Source: Tabrizicola piscis (lineage in GTDB: Bacteria > Pseudomonadota > Alphaproteobacteria > Rhodobacterales > Rhodobacteraceae). From it: a stretch of DNA of 64,000 nucleotides. The stretch lies in contig NZ_CP034328.1 in assembly GCF_003940805.1 (NCBI RefSeq), positions 186,001-250,000 on the forward strand, written 5' to 3'. Of the stretch, positions 7,351 to 16,412 are shown piece after piece. The translations under genes and the position numbers were made by a program. The stretch's first letter is position 1. Every line of letters begins with the position of its first letter. A model generated the notes under the pieces. That model ran no database searches. It was not told where the DNA came from and saw only the letters and a list, made by a program, of their open reading frames with translations.

Positions 7351-9765
7351 ATGAAAAACCATTCCCGCGTGGTCGTCATCGGCGGCGGTGTCGTCGGCTG
7401 TTCGGTGCTTTACCACCTGACCAAGCTGGGCTGGTCCGACGTCATGCTGATCGAACGGGCCGAACTCACCGCAGGCTCCACCTGGCACGCGGCGGGGGGA
7501 TTTCACACCCTGAACGGCGACACCAACATGGCGGCGCTGCAGGGCTATACGATCCGGCTTTACAAGGAGCTTGAGGCGATCACCGGCATGTCCTGTGGCC
7601 TGCACCATGTCGGCGGGATCACCTTGGCCGACAACACGGCCCGGTTCGAACAGCTGAAAGCCGAACGCGCCAAGCACCGCTACATGGGGCTGGATACCGA
7701 GATTCTGGGGCCCGAGGAAATCGCCAAGCTGACCGACGGGATGGTCAACCTCGAAGGCATCATCGGCGCGCTTTACGACCCGCTGGATGGCCACCTTGAC
7801 CCCTATGGCACCACACACGCCTACGCGAAAGCGGCCAAGATGGGCGGGGCGGAGATTGTGCTGCACACCAAGGTGATCGCCACCAATCCAACGAAGGACG
7901 GCTGGGAAGTCGTCACCGACAAGGGCACCGTCACCTGTGAGCATCTGGTGAATGCCGCCGGTCTTTGGGCGCGGGAAGTCGGCGCGATGGCTGGGGTCTA
8001 CCTGCCGCTCCTCCCTATGGCGCACCAATACCTCGTCACCGATGACATTCCGGAAATCGTCGCCCGTGGCGGCCGCGAATTCCCGCATGTGATGGACCCG
8101 GGCGGGGAAAGCTATCTGCGGCAGGAAGGTCGCGGCTTCTGCATCGGCTTTTACGAAAAGCCCTGTGAAGGCTGGTCGATCGACGGCACCCCCTGGACCT
8201 GGGGGCAGGAGCTGCTGCAGGAACAGTTCGACAAGATCGCCGACAGCATCGAGTTTTCCTATCGCCGCTTCCCTGCCCTGCAACGCGCGGGCGTCAAGCG
8301 GGTGATCCACGGCCCCTTCACCTTTGCCCCCGATGGCAACCCGCTGATCGGCCCGGTGCAGGGCCTGCGCAACTACTGGTCGGCTTGCGCGGTCATGGCG
8401 GGCTTCTCTCAAGGCGGCGGCATGGGCCTCGCCCTCGCCCAGTGGATGATTGAGGGTGAGGTCGAACGCGACCCGCGCGGCTTTGACGTGTCGCGCTTTG
8501 GCACCTGGACGAGCCCCGGCTACACCGTGCCGAAGGTGATCGAGAACTACCAGATGCGGTTCTCCGTCTCCTACCCGAACGAAGAACGCCCCGCCGCCCG
8601 CCCCTTCCGCACTACCCCGATGTATCAGGTCTTCGACGGCATGAACGCCGTCTGGGGCCAGCAATACGGGCTGGAGGTGGTGAACTACCACGCCCTGCCG
8701 GGCGAGCCGCGCTATGAGGAGCCGTCCTTCAAACGCTCCAACGCGTGGGAGGCGACGCGGCAGGAAGTCATGGCCGTCCGCGAAGGCGTGGGCATCAACG
8801 AGGTGCAGAACTTCGGCAAATACCGGATCACAGGTCCCAACGCGCGGGACTGGCTGGACCGGATCATGGCCGGGAACATCCCGAAGCCGGGCCGCCTGTC
8901 CCTTACCCCGATGCTGGCCCATTCGGGCAAGATCATCGGCGACTTCACCGTCTCCTGCCTCTCCGACCACGAATTCCAGCTCACTGCCAGCTACGGCGCG
9001 CAAGGCTGGCACGAACGCTGGTTCGAGCAGAATCCCATGGAGGGTGTGCGGGTCGAAAACATCTCCGACGCGCGCTCCGGCTTCCAGATCGCCGGGCCAA
9101 ACGCGCGCGAGCTTCTGTCGCGCGTCACCCGTGCTGATGTCAGCGCCGAGGCGTTCAAGTTCATGGACGTGAAGCGCTTGACCGTCGGCATGGCCAACTG
9201 CATCGTCCAGCGCGTCAGCTATACTGCTGATCTGGGCTATGAAATCTTCACCGACCACATGTCCGTCCGCCACCTCTGGGACACCCTTTCCGAAGCCGGC
9301 CGCGACCTTGGCCTGCGCCCCTTCGGGATGCGCGCGATGATGTCGCTGCGCCTCGACAAATGGTTCGGTTCTTGGGGCCGTGAGTTCAGCCCGGATTACA
9401 CCCCCGCCGAGACCGGCCTTGACCGCTTCATCCGCTGGAACAAGCCCGCCGACTGGATCGGTAAAGCCGCCGCGATGGCGGAAAAGGCCAGCGGCCCCAA
9501 GCGCAAACTTGTCAGCTTCATTGTCGACGCCAAGGATGCCGATGTCGTGGCGTGGGAGCCGATCTGGCTGGATGGTGCGGTCGTGGGCTTCTGCACCTCC
9601 GGCGGCTACAGCCATACCACCGGGAAATCGGTCGCCATGGGGTTCCTGCCCGCCGACCGGGTGGAAGACGGCCTGATGTGCGAGATTGAAATCCTAGGCG
9701 AACGCCGTCCGGCCACCGTCCACCTCGCCCCGCTTTGGGATGACGGCGGCCGGATGCGCGGCTGA
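7351..9765 (+). CDS. GcvT-family FAD-dependent oxidoreductase (sarcosine/dimethylglycine dehydrogenase-like)
   Basis: 804 residues in the architecture of dimethylglycine and sarcosine dehydrogenases: an N-terminal DAO domain with a GGGVVG dinucleotide motif (residues 11-16), a middle FAO_M region, and GcvT plus GcvT_C folate-binding domains in the C-terminal half (QNFGKYRITGPNARDWLDRI, LGYEIFTDHMSV, RALR-like RAMMSLRLDK). His46 in STWHAAG corresponds to the residue that carries covalent FAD in this family. Such enzymes remove N-methyl groups and pass the formaldehyde to tetrahydrofolate. Start ATG 7351 has AAAGGAG; an earlier in-frame ATG at 7309 is ignored. As last gene of the transporter operon it probably acts on the imported compound; the exact substrate is not determined. 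Confidence 0.88.
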   Translation: MKNHSRVVVIGGGVVGCSVLYHLTKLGWSDVMLIERAELTAGSTWHAAGGFHTLNGDTNMAALQGYTIRLYKELEAITGMSCGLHHVGGITLADNTARFEQLKAERAKHRYMGLDTEILGPEEIAKLTDGMVNLEGIIGALYDPLDGHLDPYGTTHAYAKAAKMGGAEIVLHTKVIATNPTKDGWEVVTDKGTVTCEHLVNAAGLWAREVGAMAGVYLPLLPMAHQYLVTDDIPEIVARGGREFPHVMDPGGESYLRQEGRGFCIGFYEKPCEGWSIDGTPWTWGQELLQEQFDKIADSIEFSYRRFPALQRAGVKRVIHGPFTFAPDGNPLIGPVQGLRNYWSACAVMAGFSQGGGMGLALAQWMIEGEVERDPRGFDVSRFGTWTSPGYTVPKVIENYQMRFSVSYPNEERPAARPFRTTPMYQVFDGMNAVWGQQYGLEVVNYHALPGEPRYEEPSFKRSNAWEATRQEVMAVREGVGINEVQNFGKYRITGPNARDWLDRIMAGNIPKPGRLSLTPMLAHSGKIIGDFTVSCLSDHEFQLTASYGAQGWHERWFEQNPMEGVRVENISDARSGFQIAGPNARELLSRVTRADVSAEAFKFMDVKRLTVGMANCIVQRVSYTADLGYEIFTDHMSVRHLWDTLSEAGRDLGLRPFGMRAMMSLRLDKWFGSWGREFSPDYTPAETGLDRFIRWNKPADWIGKAAAMAEKASGPKRKLVSFIVDAKDADVVAWEPIWLDGAVVGFCTSGGYSHTTGKSVAMGFLPADRVEDGLMCEIEILGERRPATVHLAPLWDDGGRMRG

Positions 9766-9767
9766 TC

Positions 9768-9797
9768 TTTCTCTTCCCCAAATATCCTCGGGGGGTG
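9768..9797. repeat. Intergenic repeat copy (CAAATAYYCC family)
   Basis: TTCCCCAAATATCCTCGG right after the dehydrogenase stop is a diverged copy of an element seen also at about 16353, 29874, 30036, 33883 and 56982. It directly precedes the terminator hairpin. Confidence 0.6.
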
Positions 9798-9824
9798 AAG
9801 GGGGGCAGACGGCCCCCCTTCTTC
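9798..9824 (+). terminator. Rho-independent terminator of the ABC/dehydrogenase operon
   Basis: AAGGGGGG (9798-9805) pairs with CCCCCCTT (9813-9820), closed further by a C-G pair, around a short loop, and is followed by CTTCC. The stem is strong but the U-tract is short. It separates the operon from the nucleotidyltransferase gene at 9842. Confidence 0.65.
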
Positions 9825-9841
9825 CATGGCATCATCCCGCG

Positions 9842-10435
9842 ATGACACCGCAGATCCTGATCCTTGCTGCCGGATCGTCCTCGCGCATGCGGGGGGGCGA
9901 CAAGCTGTTGGAACGGATCGACGGACAGCCGCTGCTGGCGCGGATCGCATCAGCGGCGCTTGCCACGGGTGCAAAAGTCACCGTGACCCTGCCGCCCGAC
10001 CGGCCTGCCCGAACCCTTGCGCTGGATGGCCTGCCCGTCCGTCAGATCATCGTGCCCGACGCGGCAAGCGGCATGGCAAGCAGCCTGAAGGCCGGACATG
10101 CCGCGATCCCGGCTGATGCTCCGCTGTTGCTGTTGCTTGCCGACCTGCCCGAGATCACGGCGGATGACCTGTCGCGGATGCTGTCCGAATGGCAGCTCAC
10201 CCCCGATCTCATCCTGCGCGGCACGGCCAGTGATGGAACGCCGGGCCACCCGGTTTGCCTGCCTGTCTGGTGCCGCGCCGAACTTGCCAGCCTTGAAGGC
10301 GACGAAGGGGCCCGCTCCATCCTCGCCCGACATGCTGACAGGCTGCGCCTTGTGCCCTTGCCCAATGCCCATGCAACAACCGACCTTGACACGCCAGAGG
10401 ACTGGGCGGCGTGGCGGCGTCAGCGGCGGACGTGA
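9842..10435 (+). CDS. MobA/MocA-like nucleotidyltransferase family protein
   Basis: 197 residues with the N-terminal NTP-transferase signature ILAAGSSSRMRGGDKLLERIDGQPLL and a LLADLPEIT motif that would hold the metal-binding Asp. These match the MobA-like NTP_transf_3 group, which includes MocA (molybdopterin cytidylyltransferase) and related enzymes. The C-terminal motif TASDGTPGHPVCLP resembles the GxPGHP segment of MocA-like proteins. ATG 9842 is chosen because the signature starts two residues later. No molybdoenzyme gene is nearby, so the nucleotide and acceptor remain open. Confidence 0.8.
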   Translation: MTPQILILAAGSSSRMRGGDKLLERIDGQPLLARIASAALATGAKVTVTLPPDRPARTLALDGLPVRQIIVPDAASGMASSLKAGHAAIPADAPLLLLLADLPEITADDLSRMLSEWQLTPDLILRGTASDGTPGHPVCLPVWCRAELASLEGDEGARSILARHADRLRLVPLPNAHATTDLDTPEDWAAWRRQRRT

Positions 10436-10466
10436 CCCTTGAAGTCGGGCGGGACCGGCTGGCAGG

Positions 10467-13352
10467 TTACCCCGCCAGCAGCACCCGTGCCTCATGCGCC
10501 TTCAACGATGGCCGCGCCGATGTGATCTGACCATCGACCTGGGCAAGTGCCGGGAACAGTGCCAGCACTTCGGCACGCACCTCGGTTTCCATCGCCGAAA
10601 GCATCCGTTCCGCAGGCTGGAAGCTTTCTGTCCAGATACCGTCAGACTGCACGATCTCATGCTGGTCAAACAGGATGTGGATATAGCTGATCCCATCGGT
10701 TGGCAGCACCCGGCTGACCCCGGTCTGACCCAGAAGGTGCTTTGCCGCGACCAGAACTTCGGCCTCGCCAAACAGAAGCTCGGCCCGCGCCCCTTCCAGC
10801 AACAGACGGTGCTGCGGCGACACGAGCATGGGCCGAACAGGCCCCGCGCCGTCAAGCGCATCAAGTCCGATCCGCACGGGTTGCAGATCCGGGTCCGCCA
10901 TCAGGTCAAGCAGCGACAGCTCCCGCCGCCCGACCCAGCGCAGCGGCTGCAGGCCGTTGTCGCGCGTCAGCACCAGATCGCCCGGCACCAGCGCTTCGAC
11001 CGGGATGTCGCCACGGTCGGTCGTGATCAGGGTGCCCGGTGTGAAACAGGGGAAGATGGCTTCGATGTTGTAGAAATCGATCCGCCCGATTTCGTTGCCA
11101 CTGGTGTCGAGGATGCGAATGAAACCGTTTTCGTAATTGTCGTTCAGCGGATCAAGGCTGTCGCGGACAATCTGCACGCGCGAAAAGCCGTATTCGGACA
11201 GGTCGATGACGTCATAGTCGTCAACGGCATCCACGCCACCGCCGCCGCCGTAGATGACCTCATAGGGCGTGACGGTGTCGACATCGCCCCCGGCAACCGT
11301 GGTTACATCCGCCAGACCCACAACAAAGGTGTCGTTGCCAGTGCCACCATAGACGGTGTCATTGCCAGTGCCGCCGGTGATCGTGTCATTCCCGGTGCCG
11401 CCTTCGATATTGTCCTGACCGTCACCACCCAGCAGAACGTCAGCGCCGTCGCCGCCGTCGATGCTGTCGTTGTCGGCACCGCCGTCGATCAGGTCGTCGC
11501 CACCCTCGCCCAGGATCGTATCATTGCCAGCTTCGCCCAGAACGGAGTCGTTGTCGCTTCCGGCCTGAATGTTGTCATCGCCAGCGCCGCCTTCGATGCT
11601 GTCGGCTCCGCTGTCACCCAGAAGAAGGTCATTTCCCCTTCCCCCAAACAGATCGTCGTCATCCGCACCGCCGTCCAGCGTGTCATCGCCCGCGCCGCCC
11701 GACAGGCTGTCATTGCCAGTGCCGCCCAGCAGCGTGTCGTTGCCAAATCCGCCATCAAGCACGTCATTGTCGGCCCCGCCATCCAGCAAGTCGTCGCCGA
11801 AGCCGCCGATCAGTGTGTCATTGCCCGCGCCACCGAGGACCGAGTCATCATCGGCAGGAATGGCCTGGAACTTGATATCCGACACCCGGATCGCCTGCGC
11901 CGCTGTCAGCAGGTTGCCGTAGGAGATCGTGAAATAGGCCACCGGGCCAGGAATTGTGATCAGCGCCGAACCAGCAGGTTCGTTCGGGTTGACTGTGACC
12001 CCAGGGGATGCGGTGATGGTACCGCCAGAGACGCTGAGCGAATTTGAGGTTTCGCTGATCTCCGGTACGATCAGGTTGCCATTTGCATCATAGGCAAGGA
12101 TCGTCACAACATCGCGGAACCCGGATGCGTCGATGTCCGAAATCCGGAAACTGACATTCTGCACTTCGTCGCTGAAGCCGGAACCGGCCACCGCATCGAA
12201 ATCAAACCGCAAGACGGTGGAGGGTGAACCGCTTGATTGATCCGGGCGATAGAGTTCAGCACTGGAGTCCGGATTGAACGTCTCGCCGCTGGCGACATAG
12301 ACTTCGCGGTCACGCTCGTCGCCGGTCGTGTTGCCGGTGCTTTCGACCGAGAAGGTCGATCCGCCAACCCCCGATGTGTAGCTGGTCGTAACCTGGATGC
12401 CGCCGGTATCTTGGGTGACCCCACCGGCAAGGTTTGTCTCGTCCGACCCGGCAAGGGTCCAGTTGAAGTCAAGGTCGGTCACCGATGCCGAGGATTCGGG
12501 CCCGGCAGTGATGACATCGTCACCCGTCCCGCCATCAATCGTGTCGTTCCCGAGGCCCGCATTGATCGTATCTGCGCCGCCACCGCCCTGGATGACGTTC
12601 TGCCCGGACGTTCCCGTCAAGGTGTCTGACTGTGCCGAACCCGTAAGGTTCTCGAACCCCGAGATCGAGTCGGTCCCCTCACCTGTCACAGTGTTTGCGC
12701 CAAGGTCTGCATTCACCGCCGTGGTCGAATTGGCATAAGTCAGCGTGTCGACCCCGGTGCCACCAGACAAAGTGTCATCGCCGGTGCCACCAGCGATCGT
12801 GTCATCCCCGGCCCCGCCGTTGACGACGTCGTTGCCACCGCCGCCAGAAAGGGAATTCGCGCCAGTATCGCCCGTGATACTGTCAGCGGAGTTGGTGCCG
12901 ACGATGTGTTCAATACCGACAAGCGTATCCGTATTGGGGTTGTTGCCCGAAGGATTGAAGGTCGCATTCCCGTCCGACAGCGTAACGTTTATACCAGAGT
13001 TCCCGCCCGAAAAGTCGACGGTGTCGTTCCCTGATCCGCCGTCAAGCAAATCATTGTCACCGGTGGAGAAGTTACCTGCGAACAGGTAGTCGTCTCCTTC
13101 GCCACCGTATAGCCGGTCGTTTCCCAAACCGCCGTCCAGGATATCGTTGCCCAGACCACCGTAAAGCGAGTCAGACCCTGTCCCACCAAACAGCTGGTCA
13201 TCACCATCGTCGCCATTCAGCGTGTCGTTGGCGGTCAATCCGACAAGGGTGTCATTCCCGCCACCGCCTGAAATGAGGTCGTTGAACGTACCCGGGAGAG
13301 TCGTGTCGCCGGTCAACGAGTCGTTGCCGGTGCCGCCGTTGATCGTCGCCAT
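10467..13352 (-). CDS. RTX (hemolysin-type calcium-binding) protein with C-terminal Hint domain
   Basis: 961 residues. Three blocks of GGxGxDxLx calcium-binding nonapeptides lie at about residues 5-110, 150-300 and 495-700. Between the second and third is a repeat-free beta-rich region (about 300-490). The C-terminal part is a Hint_2 domain starting at Cys769 (CFTPGTLITTDRG, then VSPQHRLLL and the tail HEIVQSDGIWTESFQP). RTX repeats fold on calcium outside the cell and usually mark type I secretion substrates. No secretion ABC transporter or membrane fusion gene is in the window. The Hint fold can autoprocess, but no partner domain follows it, so its role is unclear. It lies upstream of, and reads away from, the Hint paralogue at 13520 on the same strand. 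Confidence 0.9.
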   Translation of the reverse strand: MATINGGTGNDSLTGDTTLPGTFNDLISGGGGNDTLVGLTANDTLNGDDGDDQLFGGTGSDSLYGGLGNDILDGGLGNDRLYGGEGDDYLFAGNFSTGDNDLLDGGSGNDTVDFSGGNSGINVTLSDGNATFNPSGNNPNTDTLVGIEHIVGTNSADSITGDTGANSLSGGGGNDVVNGGAGDDTIAGGTGDDTLSGGTGVDTLTYANSTTAVNADLGANTVTGEGTDSISGFENLTGSAQSDTLTGTSGQNVIQGGGGADTINAGLGNDTIDGGTGDDVITAGPESSASVTDLDFNWTLAGSDETNLAGGVTQDTGGIQVTTSYTSGVGGSTFSVESTGNTTGDERDREVYVASGETFNPDSSAELYRPDQSSGSPSTVLRFDFDAVAGSGFSDEVQNVSFRISDIDASGFRDVVTILAYDANGNLIVPEISETSNSLSVSGGTITASPGVTVNPNEPAGSALITIPGPVAYFTISYGNLLTAAQAIRVSDIKFQAIPADDDSVLGGAGNDTLIGGFGDDLLDGGADNDVLDGGFGNDTLLGGTGNDSLSGGAGDDTLDGGADDDDLFGGRGNDLLLGDSGADSIEGGAGDDNIQAGSDNDSVLGEAGNDTILGEGGDDLIDGGADNDSIDGGDGADVLLGGDGQDNIEGGTGNDTITGGTGNDTVYGGTGNDTFVVGLADVTTVAGGDVDTVTPYEVIYGGGGGVDAVDDYDVIDLSEYGFSRVQIVRDSLDPLNDNYENGFIRILDTSGNEIGRIDFYNIEAIFPCFTPGTLITTDRGDIPVEALVPGDLVLTRDNGLQPLRWVGRRELSLLDLMADPDLQPVRIGLDALDGAGPVRPMLVSPQHRLLLEGARAELLFGEAEVLVAAKHLLGQTGVSRVLPTDGISYIHILFDQHEIVQSDGIWTESFQPAERMLSAMETEVRAEVLALFPALAQVDGQITSARPSLKAHEARVLLAG

Positions 13353-13519
13353 TGTCTTCTGCCCTCTGCCTCAGTCCCGCGTCTTTGCCCGATAACCTTG
13401 TCCCATTTGGGTCAGGATCGGGGTACAATCTGGCTTTCTTCGTGCCCAGATTGCCTGTTGCGCCGGGTTGTCGTCATACTTTTACAGTACTGTGCGAATC
13501 CTATTTGTTTTGGCAACAG

Positions 13520-14176
13520 TCAAGCAGCGCTTTCGGCGCTTTCTGTTGCTGTCAGTGTCCGGCGTGCCGGGCCGTAGGCGGCCTTGCCCTCAGCGGTTTT
13601 CAGTTCCGGGAAGATCTCGAAGATCTCCAGCCGTTGGGCGTTGCCGATGCCCTTGAGGCTGTTGTCCGATGGCTGGAAGCTTTCGGTCCAGATACCGTCG
13701 GCAAGCACGATCTCGTGCCGGTCGCACATGAAGTGGATGTAGGTCGTCCCGCTGGACTGAACGGTATGCACGCCTTGCGTGGTCAGGTGCTTGGCCGCGA
13801 CCAGCACTTCACGTTCTCTGAAACGCAGGGTGGTGCGTTCATTCGCCACCAGCACGCGGTGGTTGGGCGATACCATCATGTCCCGCTCGGGCAGGCCTTT
13901 GCCAAAGGCGCCCTGCCGGATGAAGACCGGCAGCAGATGCGGATCAGCCTGAAAATCATACAGGAACATCTGCGTCTTGCCGACCCAGCGCACCGGCTGG
14001 ATGCCGTTGTCGCGGGTCACCACCTTGTCGCCAACCACCAGATGTTCCACCGGGCACTCGCCGCGCTGGGTGGTTACCATTGTCCCCGGCGTGAAGCAGG
14101 GCGTGCTGCGCGGAACCGGCGCGGCCCCGGATACGGGGGACAGGGGGGCGGATCTGGCTGCTGTCTGGTCAGGCAT
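13520..14176 (-). CDS. Stand-alone Hint-domain protein
   Basis: 218 residues. After a 26-residue Ala/Pro/Ser-rich leader, a Hint_2 domain starts at Cys27 (CFTPGTMVTTQRGE) with VVTRDNGIQPVRWVGK, VSPNHRVLV and EVLVAAKHL, and ends in HEIVLADGIWTESFQP as in the RTX-Hint neighbour. There are no RTX repeats. The ATG at 14176 follows GGAGA at ten bases; a longer in-frame start at 14302 would add a Cys-rich, unlikely leader. The two Hint domains are close even at DNA level in the last motif, so they are paralogues. Secretion or self-cleavage is possible but not shown. Confidence 0.82.
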   Translation of the reverse strand: MPDQTAARSAPLSPVSGAAPVPRSTPCFTPGTMVTTQRGECPVEHLVVGDKVVTRDNGIQPVRWVGKTQMFLYDFQADPHLLPVFIRQGAFGKGLPERDMMVSPNHRVLVANERTTLRFREREVLVAAKHLTTQGVHTVQSSGTTYIHFMCDRHEIVLADGIWTESFQPSDNSLKGIGNAQRLEIFEIFPELKTAEGKAAYGPARRTLTATESAESAA

Positions 14177-14643
14177 TTTGACGACGTCTCCGATAACTTG
14201 AACACATGCACAACAACACGTGCACCTCTGCCTAGATACCTGCGAACGCCCGACACTGAAAAGAAAAAAGCAGTGACCATAGCAGGTTAGACCGGGCACC
14301 ATTCTCCCTTAGCGCGAAGGGCCGTTTGCCTTGGGGCTGGCAGGCCTTGGAACAGGAGGCGGCCTGAAGCAGCAGACCCAGCAAGAGGGTTCTGTAAGCT
14401 TCTAATAAAATACATGTTTCTACTTTGGATTGTTCACAAATATTCAGATTGGCGAACCTTTGCCTGATCCCGATAGCAACTGCGGGTAGAACGGCTGCCG
14501 ACGGCAAAAAGCCCCCTGCCCTGCGCCCGGCAAGACGCCAGTGTTTCCGCAACTGCGATGGATGCGCCACAAAGGCACAAACTGGCAACTTCTATGCGGC
14601 AGTGGGACGAATCGGCGCTGACTGGCAATGTCAGGACAGGGTG
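14177..14643. other. Intergenic region between Hint gene and tRNA-Leu, no gene seen
   Basis: No coding frame here has a convincing start or codon bias. The AT-richer stretch at about 14395-14450 probably holds the promoter of the leftward Hint gene. No clear terminator for the tRNA was found. Confidence 0.5.
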
Positions 14644-14727
14644 TGGTGCCCGAGGCGAGACTCGAACTCGCAAGCCTTGCGGCGGAGGATTTTGAATCCC
14701 CTGCGTCTACCATTCCACCACTCGGGC
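14644..14727 (-). tRNA. tRNA-Leu (anticodon CAA)
   Basis: Read on the minus strand, the 5' acceptor arm GCCCGAG (14727 downward) pairs with CTCGGGC next to an encoded ACCA at 14647-14644. The anticodon loop TTCAAAA gives CAA. The T arm GAGTTCGAGTCTC is standard, and the long variable arm (CGCCGCAAGGCTT) is the class II form expected of tRNA-Leu. It decodes UUG. Confidence 0.95.
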
Positions 14728-14775
14728 CACGGGCGACGGTTTAGTCAAGCTTGCGCGGGCCGTCAATCGGTCCTG

Positions 14776-15630
14776 TCACAACTGGTCGGTCGCGAAGGTG
14801 TCACAATCGGCCATCTGACCGGATTTCAGCCCGATCATGAACCAGCGCGACCGCTGTTCCGAGGTGCCGTGGGTGAAGGTATGCGGCATCGGGCGCTGGC
14901 CTGCGTTGCGCTGCAGCGTGTCATCGCCAATCTGGCGGGCGGCGTTCACCGCCTCTTCAAGGTCGCCCTGTTCCACCACGCCAAGCGTTTCGGCCGCTTC
15001 GCGCGCCCAGATGCCAGACAGGCAGTCGGCCTGCAGTTCCACCCGCACCGAAATCTCGTTGCTTTCAGCCTGGCTGACCTGCTGGCGGATGCGGTTCGCT
15101 TCGCCCAAGATGCCAAGCTCGTTCTGGACATGGTGTCCAATCTCATGCGCCACGACATAGGCGGCGGCAAAGTCACCCCCGGCGCCAAGGCGGCGCGACA
15201 GGGTGGTGAAGAAACTGGTGTCGAGATAGACCTTGCGGTCGGCCGGGCAGTAGAACGGCCCCGTCGCCTCGGACGCGCCACCGCAGGCGGACCGGGTGCC
15301 CTCCTTGAACAGGACCAAGGTTGCCGGGCGGTAGCTGCGGCCAAGCTGGGCCTGAAAGACCCGGGCCCAGATTTCCTCGGTATCGGCAAGGACGACCGAC
15401 ACGAACTCGCCCTCGGCGCGGTCCTCGGCGGTCAGCTCGGTCGGGGCCGAGCTTGGTCCGGGGGCGGACTGGTCCTGCAACAGGGGACTGACGTCAATGC
15501 CAAGGAACCAGCCGATCAGCAGGACCGCGATCAGCCCCACCCCGCCAACCCCGCCGGCACGGGCAGCGCCGCCGCCCTGACGACGGCGGTCTTCGACGTT
15601 CGAACTGCCGCGGCGGCCTCTCCAGTCCAT
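14776..15630 (-). CDS. Neutral zinc metallopeptidase (YpfJ family), membrane-anchored
   Basis: 284 residues. An N-terminal Gly/Arg-rich stretch (MDWRGRRGSSNVEDRRRQGG) is followed by one membrane segment (VGLIAVLLIGWFLGI), as in YpfJ. The zinc site HEIGH is at 162-166 (VVAHEIGHHVQ), and the third ligand would be in the ELQADCLSGIWA region. GRSYRPATLVLFKEG and PADRKVYLDTSFF are family motifs. ATG 15630 has GGGAGAA; an upstream in-frame ATG at 15669 is less likely. The peptidase domain faces the periplasm. Its substrates are unknown. Confidence 0.9.
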   Translation of the reverse strand: MDWRGRRGSSNVEDRRRQGGGAARAGGVGGVGLIAVLLIGWFLGIDVSPLLQDQSAPGPSSAPTELTAEDRAEGEFVSVVLADTEEIWARVFQAQLGRSYRPATLVLFKEGTRSACGGASEATGPFYCPADRKVYLDTSFFTTLSRRLGAGGDFAAAYVVAHEIGHHVQNELGILGEANRIRQQVSQAESNEISVRVELQADCLSGIWAREAAETLGVVEQGDLEEAVNAARQIGDDTLQRNAGQRPMPHTFTHGTSEQRSRWFMIGLKSGQMADCDTFATDQL

Positions 15631-15831
15631 CGTGCTTCTCCCTGCTGGGGCCGCAGTTGCGCAGCCCACCGTCCCGTGGCCAGCAGGTTAACCGCAACTG
15701 GCCGTTGCCGAAAGCACCAATCCTGCTGGCGCTGGCGTGACTTTCGCCTGCCGAAAGACCGGCGTATGGTCGCGCCCGCGGGCTGGTCCTGGCCCGCGCC
15801 GTGCCCTGTCCGATGAAAAGGCCCTGCCAAG

Positions 15832-16302
15832 ATGACGTTCAACCACCGCAGCCTGACCCAGATCGCCACGCTTGGATCTGGCGCCCTTCTGGCCGGGGCC
15901 TTTGCCTTCCAGTACATCGGCGGGCTGGCGCCCTGCCAGCTGTGCCTGTGGCAGCGCTGGCCCCATGCGGCGGCAATCCTGATCGGGGCTGTGGTCCTGC
16001 TGACCGGCTGGCGCCCGCTGGCCTGGCTGGGTGCGCTCGCCGCGCTGGCCACGGCGGGCATCGGGCTGTTTCATGTCGGCGTCGAACAGCTTTGGTGGGA
16101 GGGGCTGGCCTCCTGCACGGCGGGGTCGATCACCGGGATATCGGCGGCAGATCTGCTGAACCCCGCCGTCGATGTGGCAGCACCCGTGCGCTGCGATGCG
16201 ATTGCATGGGCAATGTTCGGCATCTCCATGGCCGGATGGAACGCCCTCCTGTCGCTGGGTCTGGCAGGCGTCTGGGTGGCTGCGGCGCTGCGGAAAGACT
16301 GA
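15832..16302 (+). CDS. dsbB: Disulfide bond formation protein DsbB
   Basis: 156 residues with four membrane segments. The first periplasmic loop carries PCQLC (Cys35, Cys38) followed by the conserved WQRWPH, and the second pair is Cys95 and Cys121. DsbB reoxidises DsbA and passes electrons to quinone. The length and both cysteine pairs fit an intact enzyme. It is a single gene; no dsbA is in the window. Confidence 0.92.
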   Translation: MTFNHRSLTQIATLGSGALLAGAFAFQYIGGLAPCQLCLWQRWPHAAAILIGAVVLLTGWRPLAWLGALAALATAGIGLFHVGVEQLWWEGLASCTAGSITGISAADLLNPAVDVAAPVRCDAIAWAMFGISMAGWNALLSLGLAGVWVAAALRKD

Positions 16303-16324
16303 AGCGCCCCGACGCCTGGCCGAT

Positions 16325-16410
16325 GGGGGCATTCTGCCCCCAAACCCCCTGAGAGTATTTGCAAAAGAGCAATTTGATTTGCTCTTTACCCAAATACTCC
16401 CGCCGGAGGC
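16325..16410. repeat. Hairpin plus inverted pair of the CAAATAYYCC intergenic repeat
   Basis: GGGGGCA/TGCCCCC (16325-16341) is a perfect 7-bp stem just after dsbB. Behind it GAGTATTTG and AAAGAGCAA (16353-16372) pair with TTGCTCTTT and CAAATACTC (16379-16399), an 18-bp stem with a small internal bulge. The right arm continues as CCGCCGGAGGC and touches the stop codon of the dGTPase gene. It sits between two convergent genes and could end transcription from both sides. Confidence 0.75.
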
Positions 16411-16412
16411 AG

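Noticed and set aside
7234..9615. 793-codon open frame on the minus strand
   Set aside because: It is entirely antisense to the GcvT-family dehydrogenase, has no recognisable motif and arises from the GC-rich third-position bias of the true gene.
11280..11860. Regular short DNA repeats that might suggest a CRISPR array
   Set aside because: The period follows the nine-residue RTX motif in frame with the coding sequence. Units are not identical and no spacers exist.
10494..12047. 517-codon open frame on the plus strand through the RTX gene
   Set aside because: It mirrors the RTX repeats in antisense (periodic Val/Ala/Asp patterns) and has no own ribosome site or domain.
13520..14176. Intein in the Hint proteins
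   Set aside because: There is no C-terminal extein and no homing nuclease; the sequence follows the Hint_2 type, not inteins.
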